Assembly: GCF_000016325.1 (NCBI RefSeq)
Contig: NC_009436.1
Coordinates: forward strand, 3,472,001 to 3,536,000
Direction: 5' to 3'
Source of the DNA: Enterobacter sp. 638
GTDB taxonomy: Bacteria > Pseudomonadota > Gammaproteobacteria > Enterobacterales > Enterobacteriaceae
Length of the DNA: 64,000 bases
Shown here: positions 29,508-39,576 of the stretch, piece by piece
Layout: the number at the start of each line of letters is the position of its first letter
Position numbering within the stretch: the stretch's first letter is position 1
The notes under the pieces: generated by a model
Database searches by the model: none
What the model was told of the DNA's origin: nothing
The model's input: only the letters and a program-made list of their open reading frames with translations
Program-made: the position numbers and the translations under genes

Positions 29508-30134
29508 TCAGGCCAGCTCTCCCTTCACGAGAGGCACAAAACGCACGGCTTCTACAGTATCGATGATAAACTCGCCATCCCGCCGACGAACACGTTTTAA
29601 CAGCTGATGTTCATCGCCCACGGGTAACACGAGAATGCCGCCATTATCCAGCTGCGACAAGAGCGCAGCGGGGATTTCAAGCGGTGCTGCCGTCACGATA
29701 ATAGCGTCAAACGGAGCGCGAGCTTGCCACCCCAGCCACCCGTCACCGTGACGTGTTGAAACATTATGTAAATCAAGCTGTTTAAGACGACGGCGCGCAT
29801 GCCATTGCAAGCCTTTGATTCTTTCAACAGAGCAGACATGATGAACGAGATGCGCCAGAATCGCCGTCTGATAGCCCGATCCCGTTCCAATTTCGAGAAC
29901 GCGAGACTCCGGTGTCAGCTCCAGTAATTCCGTCATGCGCGCGACCATATAGGGCTGAGAAATTGTCTGCCCCTGTCCTATGGGTAAGGCCACGTTTTCC
30001 CACGCTTTGTGTTCAAACGCCTCATCCACAAATTTCTCGCGCGGTACCTGCGCGATAGCCTCCAGCACACGCTCGTCGGCGATGCCCTGGGTGCGCAATT
30101 GATTCAGAAGTGCTTGTACACGTTGACTTACCAT
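29508..30134 (-). CDS. pcm: Protein-L-isoaspartate O-methyltransferase
   Basis: A repair enzyme that methylates isoaspartyl residues in aged proteins using S-adenosylmethionine. It has 208 residues. The SAM-binding motif [13 protein letters not shown] lies near residues 80-92, preceded by the family block [15 protein letters not shown]. It overlaps surE by 7 bases and precedes nlpD by 116 bases, the normal surE-pcm-nlpD-rpoS stress cluster. Confidence 0.97.
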
Positions 30135-30889
30135 TGCGTGTTCACCCCGGCACGTTCAAGCCAGCCTGACACCACATCTTGCGCGTTGTACGCCGTTAAA
30201 TCTACGTGCAACGGCGTGACGGACACATACCCTTCATCGACAGCCGCAAAATCGGTATCCGGGCCAGCGTCGCATTTATCGCCAGGAGGACCGATCCAGT
30301 AAAGCGTATTGCCGCGCGGATCCTGCTGCGGAATCACCTGGTCAGCCGGATGTCGGCTGCCACAGCGCGTCACGCGAATGCCTTTGATTTCGTCAAGAGG
30401 CAGATCGGGAACGTTAATATTCAAAATACGCCCGGTGCGCAGCGGTTCACGGCTGAGCGCACGCAGAATCGAACAGGTTACCGCTGCGGCCGTATCGTAG
30501 TGCTGGTGGCCATTCAGCGAAACCGCCAGCGCAGGGAATCCCAAATGGCGGCCTTCCATCGCTGCGGCGACGGTCCCTGAGTAAATCACGTCGTCACCCA
30601 GATTTGGCCCCGCGTTAATCCCCGACACGACCACATCCGGCCCAGGACGCATCAGCGTATTGACGCCCAAAAACACGCAGTCGGTCGGCGTGCCCATCTG
30701 CACGGCGATATCGCCATTCTCAAACGCAAACGTACGAAGTGACGATTCCAGCGTCAATGAATTAGACGCCCCGCTGCGGTTACGGTCAGGAGCAACAACC
30801 TGCACGTCGGCAAACTCGCGCAGGTATTTCGCCAGCGTCTGAATGCCCGGCGCATGTATCCCATCATCGTTACTCAGCAATATTCGCAT
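30128..30889 (-). CDS. surE: 5'/3'-nucleotidase SurE
   Basis: A metal-dependent nucleotidase and exopolyphosphatase, 253 residues. The N-terminal [15 protein letters not shown] contains the catalytic Asp pair, and [22 protein letters not shown] is the second active-site segment. The start is the ATG at 30889, which lies 20 bases inside the 3' end of truD; upstream in-frame codons do not resemble the family. Confidence 0.97.
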
Positions 30890-31919
30890 AATCACCCGAG
30901 GTGTTGATAAGTTCCCTGACAACGCTGGTGGCGAAGCTACCTGCCGGTAGCCAGAAGCGTAACTCGACGGTCACGTCGTCCCACCAGTTCCAGCTAAGCT
31001 TCTGCGGATAGAGCAGCATCGCACGGCGCGCCGCCTCAACTTTCTCCCGCATCAGCAATGATTGTAATTCTGGCGCATCCGCAATCGCCGCCTGTTCAGC
31101 CGCGAGCGCATCGGCCTGCGTGCCCCACTCTCCCGAGCCGGGCATCGCGGCGGTAATCATCAGCGTTTTATTATCGACGCGCGTCTGTACATCGGTTATT
31201 TCTTCCGCCGTGGCCACAAACCAACTGCCGCGTCCCGCTAATTGTAGCGCATCGCCGACAACAACTTGATTCGCGTCCGGTTTTTTCAGCCGTTCACTCA
31301 CAATCTGATTAAACAACGCACTGCGGGCCGCAGACAACCAAAAACTGCGCTTATTCCTGTCACGCACCGGCGCATCGCTTTGCGCCCAGCGCAGCGCACC
31401 CAGCAAATTACTGCCGCCGATACCGAAACGTTGTGCGCCGAAGTAGTTCGGCACGCCCTGCTCCGCGATTGCGGCCAGGCGTTTTTCGACGTCGTCACGA
31501 TCTGTCACATCGCGCAGAATCAAAGTGAAAGCATTGCCCTGGAGCGCGCCTAAACGCAGCTTGCGCTTATGCCGGGCATATTCCAGCACTTTACAGCCTT
31601 CAAGCTCAAATTGGCTCAAATCAGGCATTGCGTTGCCGGGAACGCGGGCGCAAAGCCACTGTTCCGTTACGGCGTGTTTGTCTTTCTGACCAGCAAAACT
31701 CACTTCGCGGGCGTGGATTTTAAGGAATTTCGCGAGCGCGTCGGCGACAAAACGGGTGTTACAGCCATTTTTCAAAATACGCACGAGGATGTGTTCACCC
31801 TCACCGTCAGGCTCAAAACCCAAATCTTCTACCACCACGAAATCTTCAGGATTGGCTTTTAGCAGGCCATTGCCCTGCGGTTTTCCGTGCAGCCAGGTCA
31901 GATTCTCAAACGCTGTCAT
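30870..31919 (-). CDS. truD: tRNA pseudouridine(13) synthase TruD
   Basis: It modifies uridine 13 of tRNA-Glu. It has 349 residues. The catalytic aspartate is in the family block [14 protein letters not shown] (about residues 75-88), with NYFGAQRFG further on. It overlaps ispF by 4 bases at its start and surE by 20 at its end. Confidence 0.97.
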
Positions 31920-32395
31920 TTGGCCGCCTTCACCAGCAGCGCAACCGCTTCGCAGGCGATGCCTTCACCGCGCCCGGTAAAGCCAAGTTTTTCGGTGGTG
32001 GTCGCTTTAACATTCACGTCGTCCATATGACAACCCAGATCTTCAGCAATAAACACGCGCATCTGCGGGATATGCGTCAGCATTTTTGGCGCCTGCGCAA
32101 TAATGGTCACGTCCACGTTGCCGAGCGTGTAGCCCTTCGCCTGAATACGTCGCCAGGCTTCGCGCAACAGTTCGCGGCTATCCGCCCCTTTAAAGGCCGG
32201 ATCGGTATCCGGGAACAGCTTGCCGATATCGCCCAGCGCCGCAGCACCCAGCAGGGCGTCGGTCAGGGCGTGCAGCGCCACATCGCCGTCGGAGTGTGCA
32301 AGCAACCCTTTTTCATAAGGGATGCGCACGCCGCCAATGATAATCGGGCCAACGCCGCCAAAGGCGTGTACGTCAAAACCGTGTCCAATTCGCAT
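31916..32395 (-). CDS. ispF: 2-C-methyl-D-erythritol 2,4-cyclodiphosphate synthase
   Basis: The fifth step of the MEP isoprenoid pathway. It has 159 residues, starting [13 protein letters not shown], in which Asp8 and His10 bind the divalent metal; [11 protein letters not shown] supplies the third ligand, His42. It starts within the ispD stop (TAATG overlap), so the two consecutive pathway enzymes are coupled. Confidence 0.97.
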
Positions 32396-33105
32396 TATGC
32401 GTTCTCCTGATAGGTCATACGGGTAAGATAAAATTCCGCGAGCTGTAAATCTTCGGGGCGCGTCACTTTGATATTATCAGCGCGTCCTTCTACAAGCTCT
32501 GGATGGAAACCACAATATTCCAGCGCCGAGGCTTCATCGGTGATGGTTGCGCCTTCATTGAGCGCACGGGTTAAGCAGTCGTGGAGCAGTTCGCGAGGGA
32601 AAAATTGGGGCGTCAGCGCGTGCCAAAGATCAACGCGCTCAACGGTGTGAGCAATATGATTCAGCCCTGGTTCCGCACGCTTCATGGTGTCGCGCACCGG
32701 CGCGGCCAGAATACCGCCCACCGTGCTTGTCTGACTGATCGCCAGCAAACGTGCGAGATCGTCCGGATGTAAACACGGACGCGCGGCATCGTGAACCAAC
32801 ACCCACGCGACATTCCCCGCCGCCCGAATGCCTGCCAGCACCGAGTCGGCACGTTCTGTGCCACCGTCAACAACGGTAATTTGCGGATGATTCGCCAGCG
32901 GTAACGCGGCAAAACGGGCATCGCCCGGACTGATAGCGATAACGACGCGCGTCACCCGTGGATTCGCCAGCAGCGCCGCCACGGTATGCTCAAGGATCGT
33001 TTTATCACCGATTGAAAGGTATTGCTTAGGGCACTCTGTCTGCATGCGCCGACCAAAGCCAGCGGCCGGTACCACGGCGCATACATCCGAAATAGTCACT
33101 GCCAT
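32395..33105 (-). CDS. ispD: 2-C-methyl-D-erythritol 4-phosphate cytidylyltransferase
   Basis: The third step of the MEP pathway, joining CTP to methylerythritol phosphate. It has 236 residues, as in E. coli. The nucleotide-binding loop [17 protein letters not shown] is near residues 13-29, and [10 protein letters not shown] is the central active-site motif. The start is the ATG at 33105 (MAVTISDVC); an upstream in-frame ATG adds 21 residues that run into the ftsB end. Confidence 0.96.
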
Positions 33106-33124
33106 GTCGTAATCCTGGGCCTGA

Positions 33125-33436
33125 TTATCGATTATTTTGTGCTGAGCCCTGGTTGCGTTTAGACGCATCCGGCACCAGACGATAAAAGGTTTCGTCCGGT
33201 TTAGTCATACTGAGTTCGTTACGTGCGCGTTCCTCAATCGCCTCTTGCCCGCCATTGAGGTCATCAATTTCGGCAAAAAGTTGATCGTTTCGCGCTTTAA
33301 GTTTTGCGTTCGTTGCCTGCTGCGCCGTCACGTCATCGTTGACGCGACCGTAGTCATGAAGACCATTCTTACCGAACCACAGCGAATACTGTAGCCAGAC
33401 CAGCAAGGCCAGCAACAGCAGCGTTAGTTTACCCAT
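33125..33436 (-). CDS. ftsB: Cell division protein FtsB
   Basis: A small bitopic divisome protein that pairs with FtsL and FtsQ. It has 103 residues: one N-terminal membrane segment ([19 protein letters not shown], residues 4-22), then a heptad-rich periplasmic coiled coil (about 30-70) and a polar tail. It starts the ftsB-ispD-ispF-truD-surE-pcm run. Confidence 0.96.
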
Positions 33437-33602
33437 CCTGCCCCCTGAAAAACGGCATCATCATCCCACAACTTTGCCCCTGACTCTACTCTGGGGCGAC
33501 GGAGATGCCGCAACATCGCGGGCAAATGTACCACATTTTTGCCACGGATACGTAAGCACAACAAAGGCACATTATTCGTTACGATTTGAATTATGGCTGA
33601 AC

Positions 33603-33926
33603 TTAACCCATCAGCCATAAAAACAGCAGACCGAAGATGGCGACAACCGCCACAATCGTAATCAGAGTGGTGTAAAGCAGTTTGCCATTGAGCAGAGAGT
33701 GCAGCGCAATGCCGACCACAACCGCAACGGGCATCAACGCCAAAAAGAACGGCCAAGTGTAGAGGAAGAAAAACAGCGTGTTGCGGCCATAGATCAGGAA
33801 CGGAATGCCGAGCGCCAGCAACCACGAGACGAAGCCGACCACGGCCCCAGGCAGTGACCAGGTCGTCTCGTCATTGGTCGATAGCGTTTCCGACCCGCTG
33901 ATAATGTAATTCTGACTGTTGCGCAT
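33603..33926 (-). CDS. ygbE: Inner-membrane protein YgbE (DUF3561)
   Basis: A 107-residue membrane protein of unknown function. Three hydrophobic segments are seen (around residues 25-45, 48-70 and 82-104) with the conserved block LFFFLYTWPFFLALMPVAVVVG (read here as its core). The start is the ATG at 33926 (MRNSQNY), equal in length to E. coli YgbE; an upstream ATG would add eight residues. The 166-base gap to ftsB shows no further gene. Confidence 0.9.
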   Translation of the reverse strand: MRNSQNYIISGSETLSTNDETTWSLPGAVVGFVSWLLALGIPFLIYGRNTLFFFLYTWPFFLALMPVAVVVGIALHSLLNGKLLYTTLITIVAVVAIFGLLFLWLMG

Positions 33927-33977
33927 AACGAATCCTGTGGCCGATGACAATCGGATAGCTCACTATCCGATACCGTC

Positions 33978-34583
33978 TCAGGATCTGATAATATCGTCCT
34001 GGCGGAGCAGGTCTAATAATTGGCTTACTAAATTTGTTACCAATTGTTGACCATCCAGGTGAATTTGAGGCGATTCAGGCGCTTCGTAAACCGCATCAAT
34101 CCCCGTGAAATTCTTCAGTTCTCCGGCACGCGCCTTTTTATACAACCCTTTCGGATCGCGCGTTTCGCAAATCGCCAGCGGCGTATCAACGAAAACTTCG
34201 ATAAAACGATCGTGTCCGACTCGCTCGCGCACCATTTGACGTTCCGCGCGATGCGGCGAGATAAACGCCGTGAGCACCACCAGCCCCGCATCGGCCATCA
34301 GGCTCGCCACTTCACCGACGCGGCGAATATTCTCTTTGCGATCGTCATCGCTAAAACCCAAATCGCTGCACAGGCCATGACGCACGTTGTCACCGTCCAG
34401 CAGATAGGTGCTAACGCCCTGCTGATACAGGGCCTCTTCCAGCGCGCCCGCAACCGTCGATTTACCGGAGCCAGACAGCCCGGTAAACCACAGCACAACC
34501 CCACGGTGACCGTGGAGTTGTTCGCGCTGAGCGACAGTCACCGGATGAGGATGCCAGACGACGTTCTCATCATGCTGAGCCAT
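33978..34583 (-). CDS. cysC: Adenylylsulfate kinase CysC
   Basis: It phosphorylates APS to PAPS, the second activation step of sulfate assimilation. It has 201 residues. The P-loop GLSGSGKST is near residues 35-43, and FISPHRAER carries the phospho-accepting serine near 109. The start is the ATG at 34583 overlapping the cysN stop (TGATG); a GTG one codon upstream is in frame but less likely. Confidence 0.97.
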   Translation of the reverse strand: MAQHDENVVWHPHPVTVAQREQLHGHRGVVLWFTGLSGSGKSTVAGALEEALYQQGVSTYLLDGDNVRHGLCSDLGFSDDDRKENIRRVGEVASLMADAGLVVLTAFISPHRAERQMVRERVGHDRFIEVFVDTPLAICETRDPKGLYKKARAGELKNFTGIDAVYEAPESPQIHLDGQQLVTNLVSQLLDLLRQDDIIRS

Positions 34584-36010
34584 CACTTGCCTCCCAGCAG
34601 ATCGCGCGCGCCCCAGTGCGGGAAGTGCTTGCGCACCAGGGCATTCAGCTCCAGCTCAAACGCGCTGAATTCTGACGGCGTCGCGTTGGCCTGCAGATGC
34701 GGTTCGTTTACCAGCCCTGCGCCCACGGTGACGTTGGTCAGCCTGTCGATAAAGATCAGACCACCGGTGACCGGGTTGTGCTGGTATTTATCGAGCACCA
34801 GCGGTTCGTCAAACGTGAAATCCACCAGGCCAATGCCGTTCAGCGGTAACTCATCCGCTTTATGCTGCGCCAGACTGTTGATGTCCACCTGATATTGAAT
34901 ACCGTCTACGCGTGCTCGTGTTTTCTTGCCCGCGATTTTAACGTCGTAGCTCCGCCCCGCGGTCAGCGGTTGCTCCGCCATCCACACCACGTCCAGCGAC
35001 GCGCTTTGCACCGCAGGAACACTTTCCTCGGCATCCAGCAGCAGATCGCCACGGCTGATATCAATCTCATCTTTCAGCACCAGCGTCACCGCTTCACCCG
35101 CGCCCGCTTCCTGCAAGTCACCGTCAAAGGTGACAATACGGGTAATCGCCGATTCCACGCCCGACGGCAGGACTTTAACGCGCTGGCCGACCTTCACAGT
35201 GCCCGACGCGATCGTGCCGGAGAAACCCCGGAAATCAAGGTTTGGACGGTTCACATATTGCACAGGGAAACGCATTGGCTGGTTTTCGACCACGCGCTGA
35301 ATTTCGACGGTTTCGAGCACTTCCAGCAGCGTTGGGCCGCTGTACCACGGCATATTGACGCTCTGAGAAGCGACGTTATCCCCTTCCAGCGCCGAAAGCG
35401 GCACAAAGCGAATATCCAGATGACCGGGCAACTGCTCGGCAAACGTCAGGTAGCTCTCGCGGATTGCTTCGAAAGCCTCTTCGCTGAAGTTCACCAAATC
35501 CATTTTATTGACCGCAACGACCAGATGCTTGATCCCCAACAGCGTGGAGATAAAGCTGTGGCGACGCGTTTGATCCAGCACGCCTTTGCGCGCATCCATC
35601 AGCAGAATCGCCAGTTCACAGGTCGAGGCCCCGGTCGCCATGTTACGGGTGTACTGTTCGTGGCCTGGGGTATCGGCAATGATAAATTTGCGTTTTTCGG
35701 TGGAGAAATAACGATACGCCACGTCAATGGTAATGCCCTGCTCGCGCTCAGCCTGAAGGCCGTCCACCAGCAAGGCCAGGTCGAGCTTTTCTCCCTGCGT
35801 ACCGTGACGCTTGCTGTCGTTATGCAGCGAGGAGAGTTGGTCTTCGTAAATCTGACGGGTGTCATGCAGCAGACGACCAATCAGCGTGCTTTTGCCGTCA
35901 TCGACGCTGCCGCAGGTCAGAAAACGCAGCAGGCTTTTGTGCTGCTGAGCGTGCAGATACGCTTCGACGCCGCCCTCATCAGCAATTTGTTGTGCAATCG
36001 TGGTGTTCAT
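34583..36010 (-). CDS. cysN: Sulfate adenylyltransferase subunit 1 (GTPase) CysN
   Basis: The GTP-hydrolysing subunit that drives APS formation by CysD. It has 475 residues of the EF-Tu-like class: G1 GSVDDGKST (about 34-42), G3 DTPGHEQY, G4 NKMD, then two beta-barrel domains. It lies nine bases after cysD and overlaps cysC by one base. Confidence 0.97.
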   Translation of the reverse strand: MNTTIAQQIADEGGVEAYLHAQQHKSLLRFLTCGSVDDGKSTLIGRLLHDTRQIYEDQLSSLHNDSKRHGTQGEKLDLALLVDGLQAEREQGITIDVAYRYFSTEKRKFIIADTPGHEQYTRNMATGASTCELAILLMDARKGVLDQTRRHSFISTLLGIKHLVVAVNKMDLVNFSEEAFEAIRESYLTFAEQLPGHLDIRFVPLSALEGDNVASQSVNMPWYSGPTLLEVLETVEIQRVVENQPMRFPVQYVNRPNLDFRGFSGTIASGTVKVGQRVKVLPSGVESAITRIVTFDGDLQEAGAGEAVTLVLKDEIDISRGDLLLDAEESVPAVQSASLDVVWMAEQPLTAGRSYDVKIAGKKTRARVDGIQYQVDINSLAQHKADELPLNGIGLVDFTFDEPLVLDKYQHNPVTGGLIFIDRLTNVTVGAGLVNEPHLQANATPSEFSAFELELNALVRKHFPHWGARDLLGGK

Positions 36011-36019
36011 GGCGGCTCC

Positions 36020-36928
36020 TTAGAAATAACCCTGGCGTTTCTTCAGCTCCATTGAGCCGGCCTGATCGCGGTCAATGACGCGCCCCTGCCGCTCGCTGGT
36101 GGTGGAGACCAACATCTCTTCGATGATCTCCGGCAGCGTTTGCGCGTTTGATTCCACTGCGCCGGTCAGCGGCCAACAGCCGAGAGTACGGAAACGCACC
36201 ATCTGATTTTTGATCTCTTCGCCAGGCTGCAAATCAATCCGATCGTCATCGATCATCATCAGCATGCCGTCGCGCTCCAGCACCGGACGCTCTGCCGCCA
36301 GATACAGCGGAACGATGTCGATATTTTCCAGATAGATGTACTGCCAGATATCCAGCTCGGTCCAGTTAGACAGCGGGAACACTCGGATGCTTTCGCCTTT
36401 GTTAATCTGACCGTTGTAGTTATGCCACAGCTCAGGGCGCTGATTTTTCGGATCCCAGCGATGGAAGCGATCGCGGAAAGAGTAAATACGCTCTTTAGCG
36501 CGGGATTTCTCTTCGTCACGGCGCGCGCCGCCAAACGCAGCATCAAAGCCGTATTTGTTCAGCGCCTGCTTTAGCCCTTCGGTTTTCATGATGTCGGTAT
36601 GCTTACCGCTGCCGTGTACAAACGGGTTGATGCCCATCGCCACGCCTTCCGGGTTTTTATGCACCAGCAGTTCGCAGCCATAAGCTTTCGCGGTACGGTC
36701 GCGGAATTCGTACATCTCACGGAATTTCCAGCCGGTATCCACATGCAGCAGCGGGAACGGTAGCGTCCCCGGATAAAACGCTTTACGCGCCAAATGCAGC
36801 ATCACGCTGGAGTCTTTCCCGATGGAATACATCATCACGGGATTGGAGAATTCGGCAGCCACCTCGCGGATGATATGAATGCTTTCTGCTTCGAGTTGCC
36901 GCAGGTGGGTAAGTCGTTTTTGGTCCAT
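36020..36928 (-). CDS. cysD: Sulfate adenylyltransferase subunit 2 CysD
   Basis: The catalytic subunit joining sulfate to ATP. It has 302 residues. The PP-loop SIGKDSSVM is near residues 36-44, and the later R/K-rich block [16 protein letters not shown] is typical. It heads the cysDNC operon. The 362-base region upstream should hold the CysB-dependent promoter. Confidence 0.97.
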   Translation of the reverse strand: MDQKRLTHLRQLEAESIHIIREVAAEFSNPVMMYSIGKDSSVMLHLARKAFYPGTLPFPLLHVDTGWKFREMYEFRDRTAKAYGCELLVHKNPEGVAMGINPFVHGSGKHTDIMKTEGLKQALNKYGFDAAFGGARRDEEKSRAKERIYSFRDRFHRWDPKNQRPELWHNYNGQINKGESIRVFPLSNWTELDIWQYIYLENIDIVPLYLAAERPVLERDGMLMMIDDDRIDLQPGEEIKNQMVRFRTLGCWPLTGAVESNAQTLPEIIEEMLVSTTSERQGRVIDRDQAGSMELKKRQGYF

Positions 36929-37290
36929 AACCGTTCCTTATTCTCCCGCCACATTCAGGGCGGGCATGGGGGCATTTTTGGCAAGATGTTCACGATATTG
37001 ACGGTGTCGGTCGCAAGCTCCGGATAGGCTTTGATGCGAACAGACAGGGTGCGATGTGACAACTCACTCACAAACAGGAATAGTGGGACTATAGGGGGCG
37101 ACTCAGGGTGAATGAAATTACGAATTGGAATGAGTAGTTACTCAATGGAATAACGACCTGGAAAAGCTAATATCAAAAAGTGCTTAACACGCGGAATTTC
37201 GGGCGTTTAAGAGCAAATGAATTTGTGTAAGCGCGATCACAGTTTCATACTAGGCGAGTTAAAATTAGCGCTGTTTTTTAAGGACTCACT
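36929..37290. promoter_or_regulatory. cysD-iap divergent intergenic region
   Basis: There is no gene in this 362-base stretch. It should hold the cysDNC promoter (CysB-dependent in E. coli). A candidate control segment is 37126-37152: inverted arms TGAGTA and TACTCA (37131-37144) inside a near-direct repeat of TTGGAAT and ATGGAAT. Nearer iap, TGTAA-GCGCGA-TCACA (37226-37241) fits a CRP site with one mismatch, followed by a possible -10 TAAAAT (37260-37265). All are sequence-based guesses. Confidence 0.45.
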
Positions 37291-38334
37291 ATGTTTTCCG
37301 CAATGCGCCACCGTATCGCTGCCCTGGCGTTCGGCGTTTGCTTTATTCTTCCGGCTCACGCAACAGCTAACGCTTTCGGTGAAATCGCCTCAACGCAGGC
37401 GCGCCACATTGCCACCGTTTTTCCAGGAAGGATGACCGGCACGCCAGCAGAAATGCTCTCCGCTGATTATCTGCGCCAACAGTTTGCCGACATGGGCTAC
37501 CAGAGCGATATTCGCGCCTTTCACAGCCGATACATTTATACCTCGCGCAACAACAGTAAAAACTGGCACAACGTGACCGGCAGTACGGTCATTGCTGCGC
37601 ATGAAGGTAAGACGGCGCAGCAAATTATCATCATGGCGCACCTGGATACCTTCGCGCCGATGAGCGATGAGGATACCGATCATAATCTCGGCGGCCTGAC
37701 GCTACAGGGAATGGACGATAACGCAGCGGGTTTGGGTGTCATGCTTGAGCTGGCTGAACGTCTGAAAAATATCCCGACGAAATACGGCATTCGCTTTGTC
37801 GCCACCAGCGGTGAAGAAGAGGGCAAACTCGGCGCGGAGAATCTGCTTAATCGCATGAGCACGGCTGAGAAGAAAAATACCCTGCTGGTGATTAATCTCG
37901 ATAACCTGATCGTGGGCGACAAACTCTATTTCAATAGCGGTAAAACGACACCAAACTCAGTACGCAAGCTTACGCGCGACCGCGCGCTGGCGATTGCCCG
38001 GGGTCAGGGTATTCAGGCGGCGATCAATCCAGGGCGCAACCCGAATTACCCAAAAGGCACGGGATGTTGTTCCGACGGTGAAATATTTGATAAAGCGGGT
38101 ATTCCGGTGCTGTATGTCGAAGCGACCAACTGGTCTTTAGGCAAAAAAGACGGGTATCAGCAGCGGACTAAATCGAAAGCATTCCCGGACGGAACGAGCT
38201 GGCATAACGTACGACTCGACAACCAGCAGTACATTGACACGGCGCTCCCGCAACGCATTGAGCGCCGCACTCGCGACGTGGTGAAAGTGATGCTACCGCT
38301 GGTCAAAGAGCTGGCAAAAGCGAATAAAGCTTAG
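37291..38334 (+). CDS. iap: Alkaline phosphatase isozyme conversion aminopeptidase Iap
   Basis: An exported M28-type zinc aminopeptidase that trims N-terminal arginine from alkaline phosphatase. It has 347 residues with a signal peptide (about 1-26, ending in PAHATA). The M28 zinc motifs are seen in MAHLDTFAP, MDDNAAGLGV and TSGEEEGKLGAENL. In E. coli a CRISPR-Cas locus lies between iap and cysH; here a hairpin repeat array takes that place. Confidence 0.94.
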   Translation: MFSAMRHRIAALAFGVCFILPAHATANAFGEIASTQARHIATVFPGRMTGTPAEMLSADYLRQQFADMGYQSDIRAFHSRYIYTSRNNSKNWHNVTGSTVIAAHEGKTAQQIIIMAHLDTFAPMSDEDTDHNLGGLTLQGMDDNAAGLGVMLELAERLKNIPTKYGIRFVATSGEEEGKLGAENLLNRMSTAEKKNTLLVINLDNLIVGDKLYFNSGKTTPNSVRKLTRDRALAIARGQGIQAAINPGRNPNYPKGTGCCSDGEIFDKAGIPVLYVEATNWSLGKKDGYQQRTKSKAFPDGTSWHNVRLDNQQYIDTALPQRIERRTRDVVKVMLPLVKELAKANKA

Positions 38335-38340
38335 TGCGGT

Positions 38341-38824
38341 CTGATGCCCTCACCCCGCCCCTCTCCCACAGGGAGAGGGAGAAAAAACAGTACCGAGTGA
38401 TTCTCTCAAGCTGCGGGTGAGGCGAAAAAACAGCTCCGTGTGATTCGCTAAACCTGCGCGTGAAGTAAAAGGACAGTATCAGACGACTCTCTCAACCTGC
38501 GCGTGAGGCGAAAAGACAGCTCCGGGCGATTCCCTCAACCTGCGGGTGAGGCGAAAAAACAGCTCCGGGCGATTCCCTCAACCTGCGGGTGAGGCGAAAA
38601 AACAGCTCCGTGTGATTCGCTAAACCTGCGCGTGAGGTGAAAGGACAGTATCAGACGATTCTCTCAACCTGCGCGTGAGGCGATAAGACAGTTACGGGTG
38701 ATTCCCTCTCCTTGTTGGAGAGTCGAAAAAAGCTCTGTGCCCCCCCTCTACCAATGGCAGAGAGGGAACAAATTAGCGCTCGGAACAGTTCCCTCTCCCT
38801 TTGGGAGAGGGTTAGAGTGAGGGA
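38341..38824. repeat. Array of about 11 small hairpins in a 43-bp register, with a 172-bp higher-order repeat
   Basis: The array opens with CTGATGCCCTCACCCC and a perfect hairpin CCCTCTCCC-ACA-GGGAGAGGG (38359-38379). Hairpin centres then recur near 38412, 38455, 38498, 38541, 38584, 38627, 38670, 38714, 38755 and 38801, nearly all 43 bases apart. Middle units share CCTGCGGGTGAGGCG plus an A-rich linker with CAGCTCCG. Unit types run A-B-C-D-A-B-C, so units four apart (172 bp) are nearly identical. The last hairpin, CCCTCTCCC-TTT-GGGAGAGGG (38791-38811), is followed by TTAGAGTGAGGG. No open frame or cas gene is present. It lies between the converging iap and cysH. Confidence 0.9.
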
Positions 38825-38828
38825 AAAA

Positions 38829-39563
38829 TTACCCCTCGTGCAATCCGCATTCGCGCTTAAGCCCAAAGAATCGCGTCTCTTCTTCCGCCATTCCCGGCTC
38901 CCATTTCCGTGTGGTGTGAGTGTCACCCACTGACAGATAGCCCTGATCCCACAGCGGATGGTATTTCAGCCCGTGCTTCTGCAGATACTGATAAACAGTA
39001 CGATTATCCCAGTCGATAATCGGCAGCACTTTGAACACGCCGCGCTGAATGCCCAACACCGGCAAGCTGGCGCGACTGCCGGACTGCTCGCGACGCAGAC
39101 CCGCAAACCACGTTTTCACATTCAGCTCTTCAAGCGCCCGGTTCATCGGCTCGACTTTGTTGATGTCATTGTATTTCTCAATGCCCTCAACGCCCTGCTC
39201 CCACAGCTTGCCGTAGCGCGCTTCCTGCCACGCCGCACTCTGTTCCGCGCGATAAACTTTGAGGTTTAGCTTGAGTTTGTCCGCCAACTCATCAATGAAC
39301 TGATAGGTTTCCGGGAACAGATAGCCCGTATCCGTGAGGATCACCGGAATATCCGGGCGGATCGTGTTCACCAGGTGCAAACTCACCGCCGCCTGAATAC
39401 CAAAACTTGATGAGAGCGCATACTCGCCAGGCAGGTTTTCCAGCGCCCACGCCACGCGTCCTTCGGCATCCAGTTTTTCCAGTTTGGCGTTGGTTTCCGC
39501 CAACGCCAGAATGCGTTCCACTTTCGGTAAATCGTTAAGGGCATTCAGATCGAGTAAGGACAT
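38829..39563 (-). CDS. cysH: Phosphoadenosine phosphosulfate reductase CysH
   Basis: It reduces PAPS to sulfite using thioredoxin. It has 244 residues. The PAPS-binding block [15 protein letters not shown] is near residues 49-63, and the C-terminal ECGLHEG carries the redox-active Cys239. The start is the ATG at 39563, preceded by GAGAGG; the long upstream open frame overlaps cysI without family sequence. It is the last gene of cysJIH, its 3' end touching the hairpin array. Confidence 0.97.
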   Translation of the reverse strand: MSLLDLNALNDLPKVERILALAETNAKLEKLDAEGRVAWALENLPGEYALSSSFGIQAAVSLHLVNTIRPDIPVILTDTGYLFPETYQFIDELADKLKLNLKVYRAEQSAAWQEARYGKLWEQGVEGIEKYNDINKVEPMNRALEELNVKTWFAGLRREQSGSRASLPVLGIQRGVFKVLPIIDWDNRTVYQYLQKHGLKYHPLWDQGYLSVGDTHTTRKWEPGMAEEETRFFGLKRECGLHEG

Positions 39564-39576
39564 AGCTACCTCTCTT

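Noticed and set aside
34862..36055. Long plus-strand open frame opposite cysN
   Set aside because: It is antisense to the clear GTPase gene cysN and low in recognisable features, so a codon-bias shadow.
38359..38811. Possible CRISPR array in the 43-bp repeats
   Set aside because: The parts between the conserved words are themselves repeated every 43 or 172 bases, so there are no unique spacers. Each unit folds on its own, and there is no leader or cas gene.
38651..38926. Small minus-strand open frame across the hairpin array and the end of cysH
   Set aside because: It is made of repeat units and shifted cysH codons, with no ribosome site.
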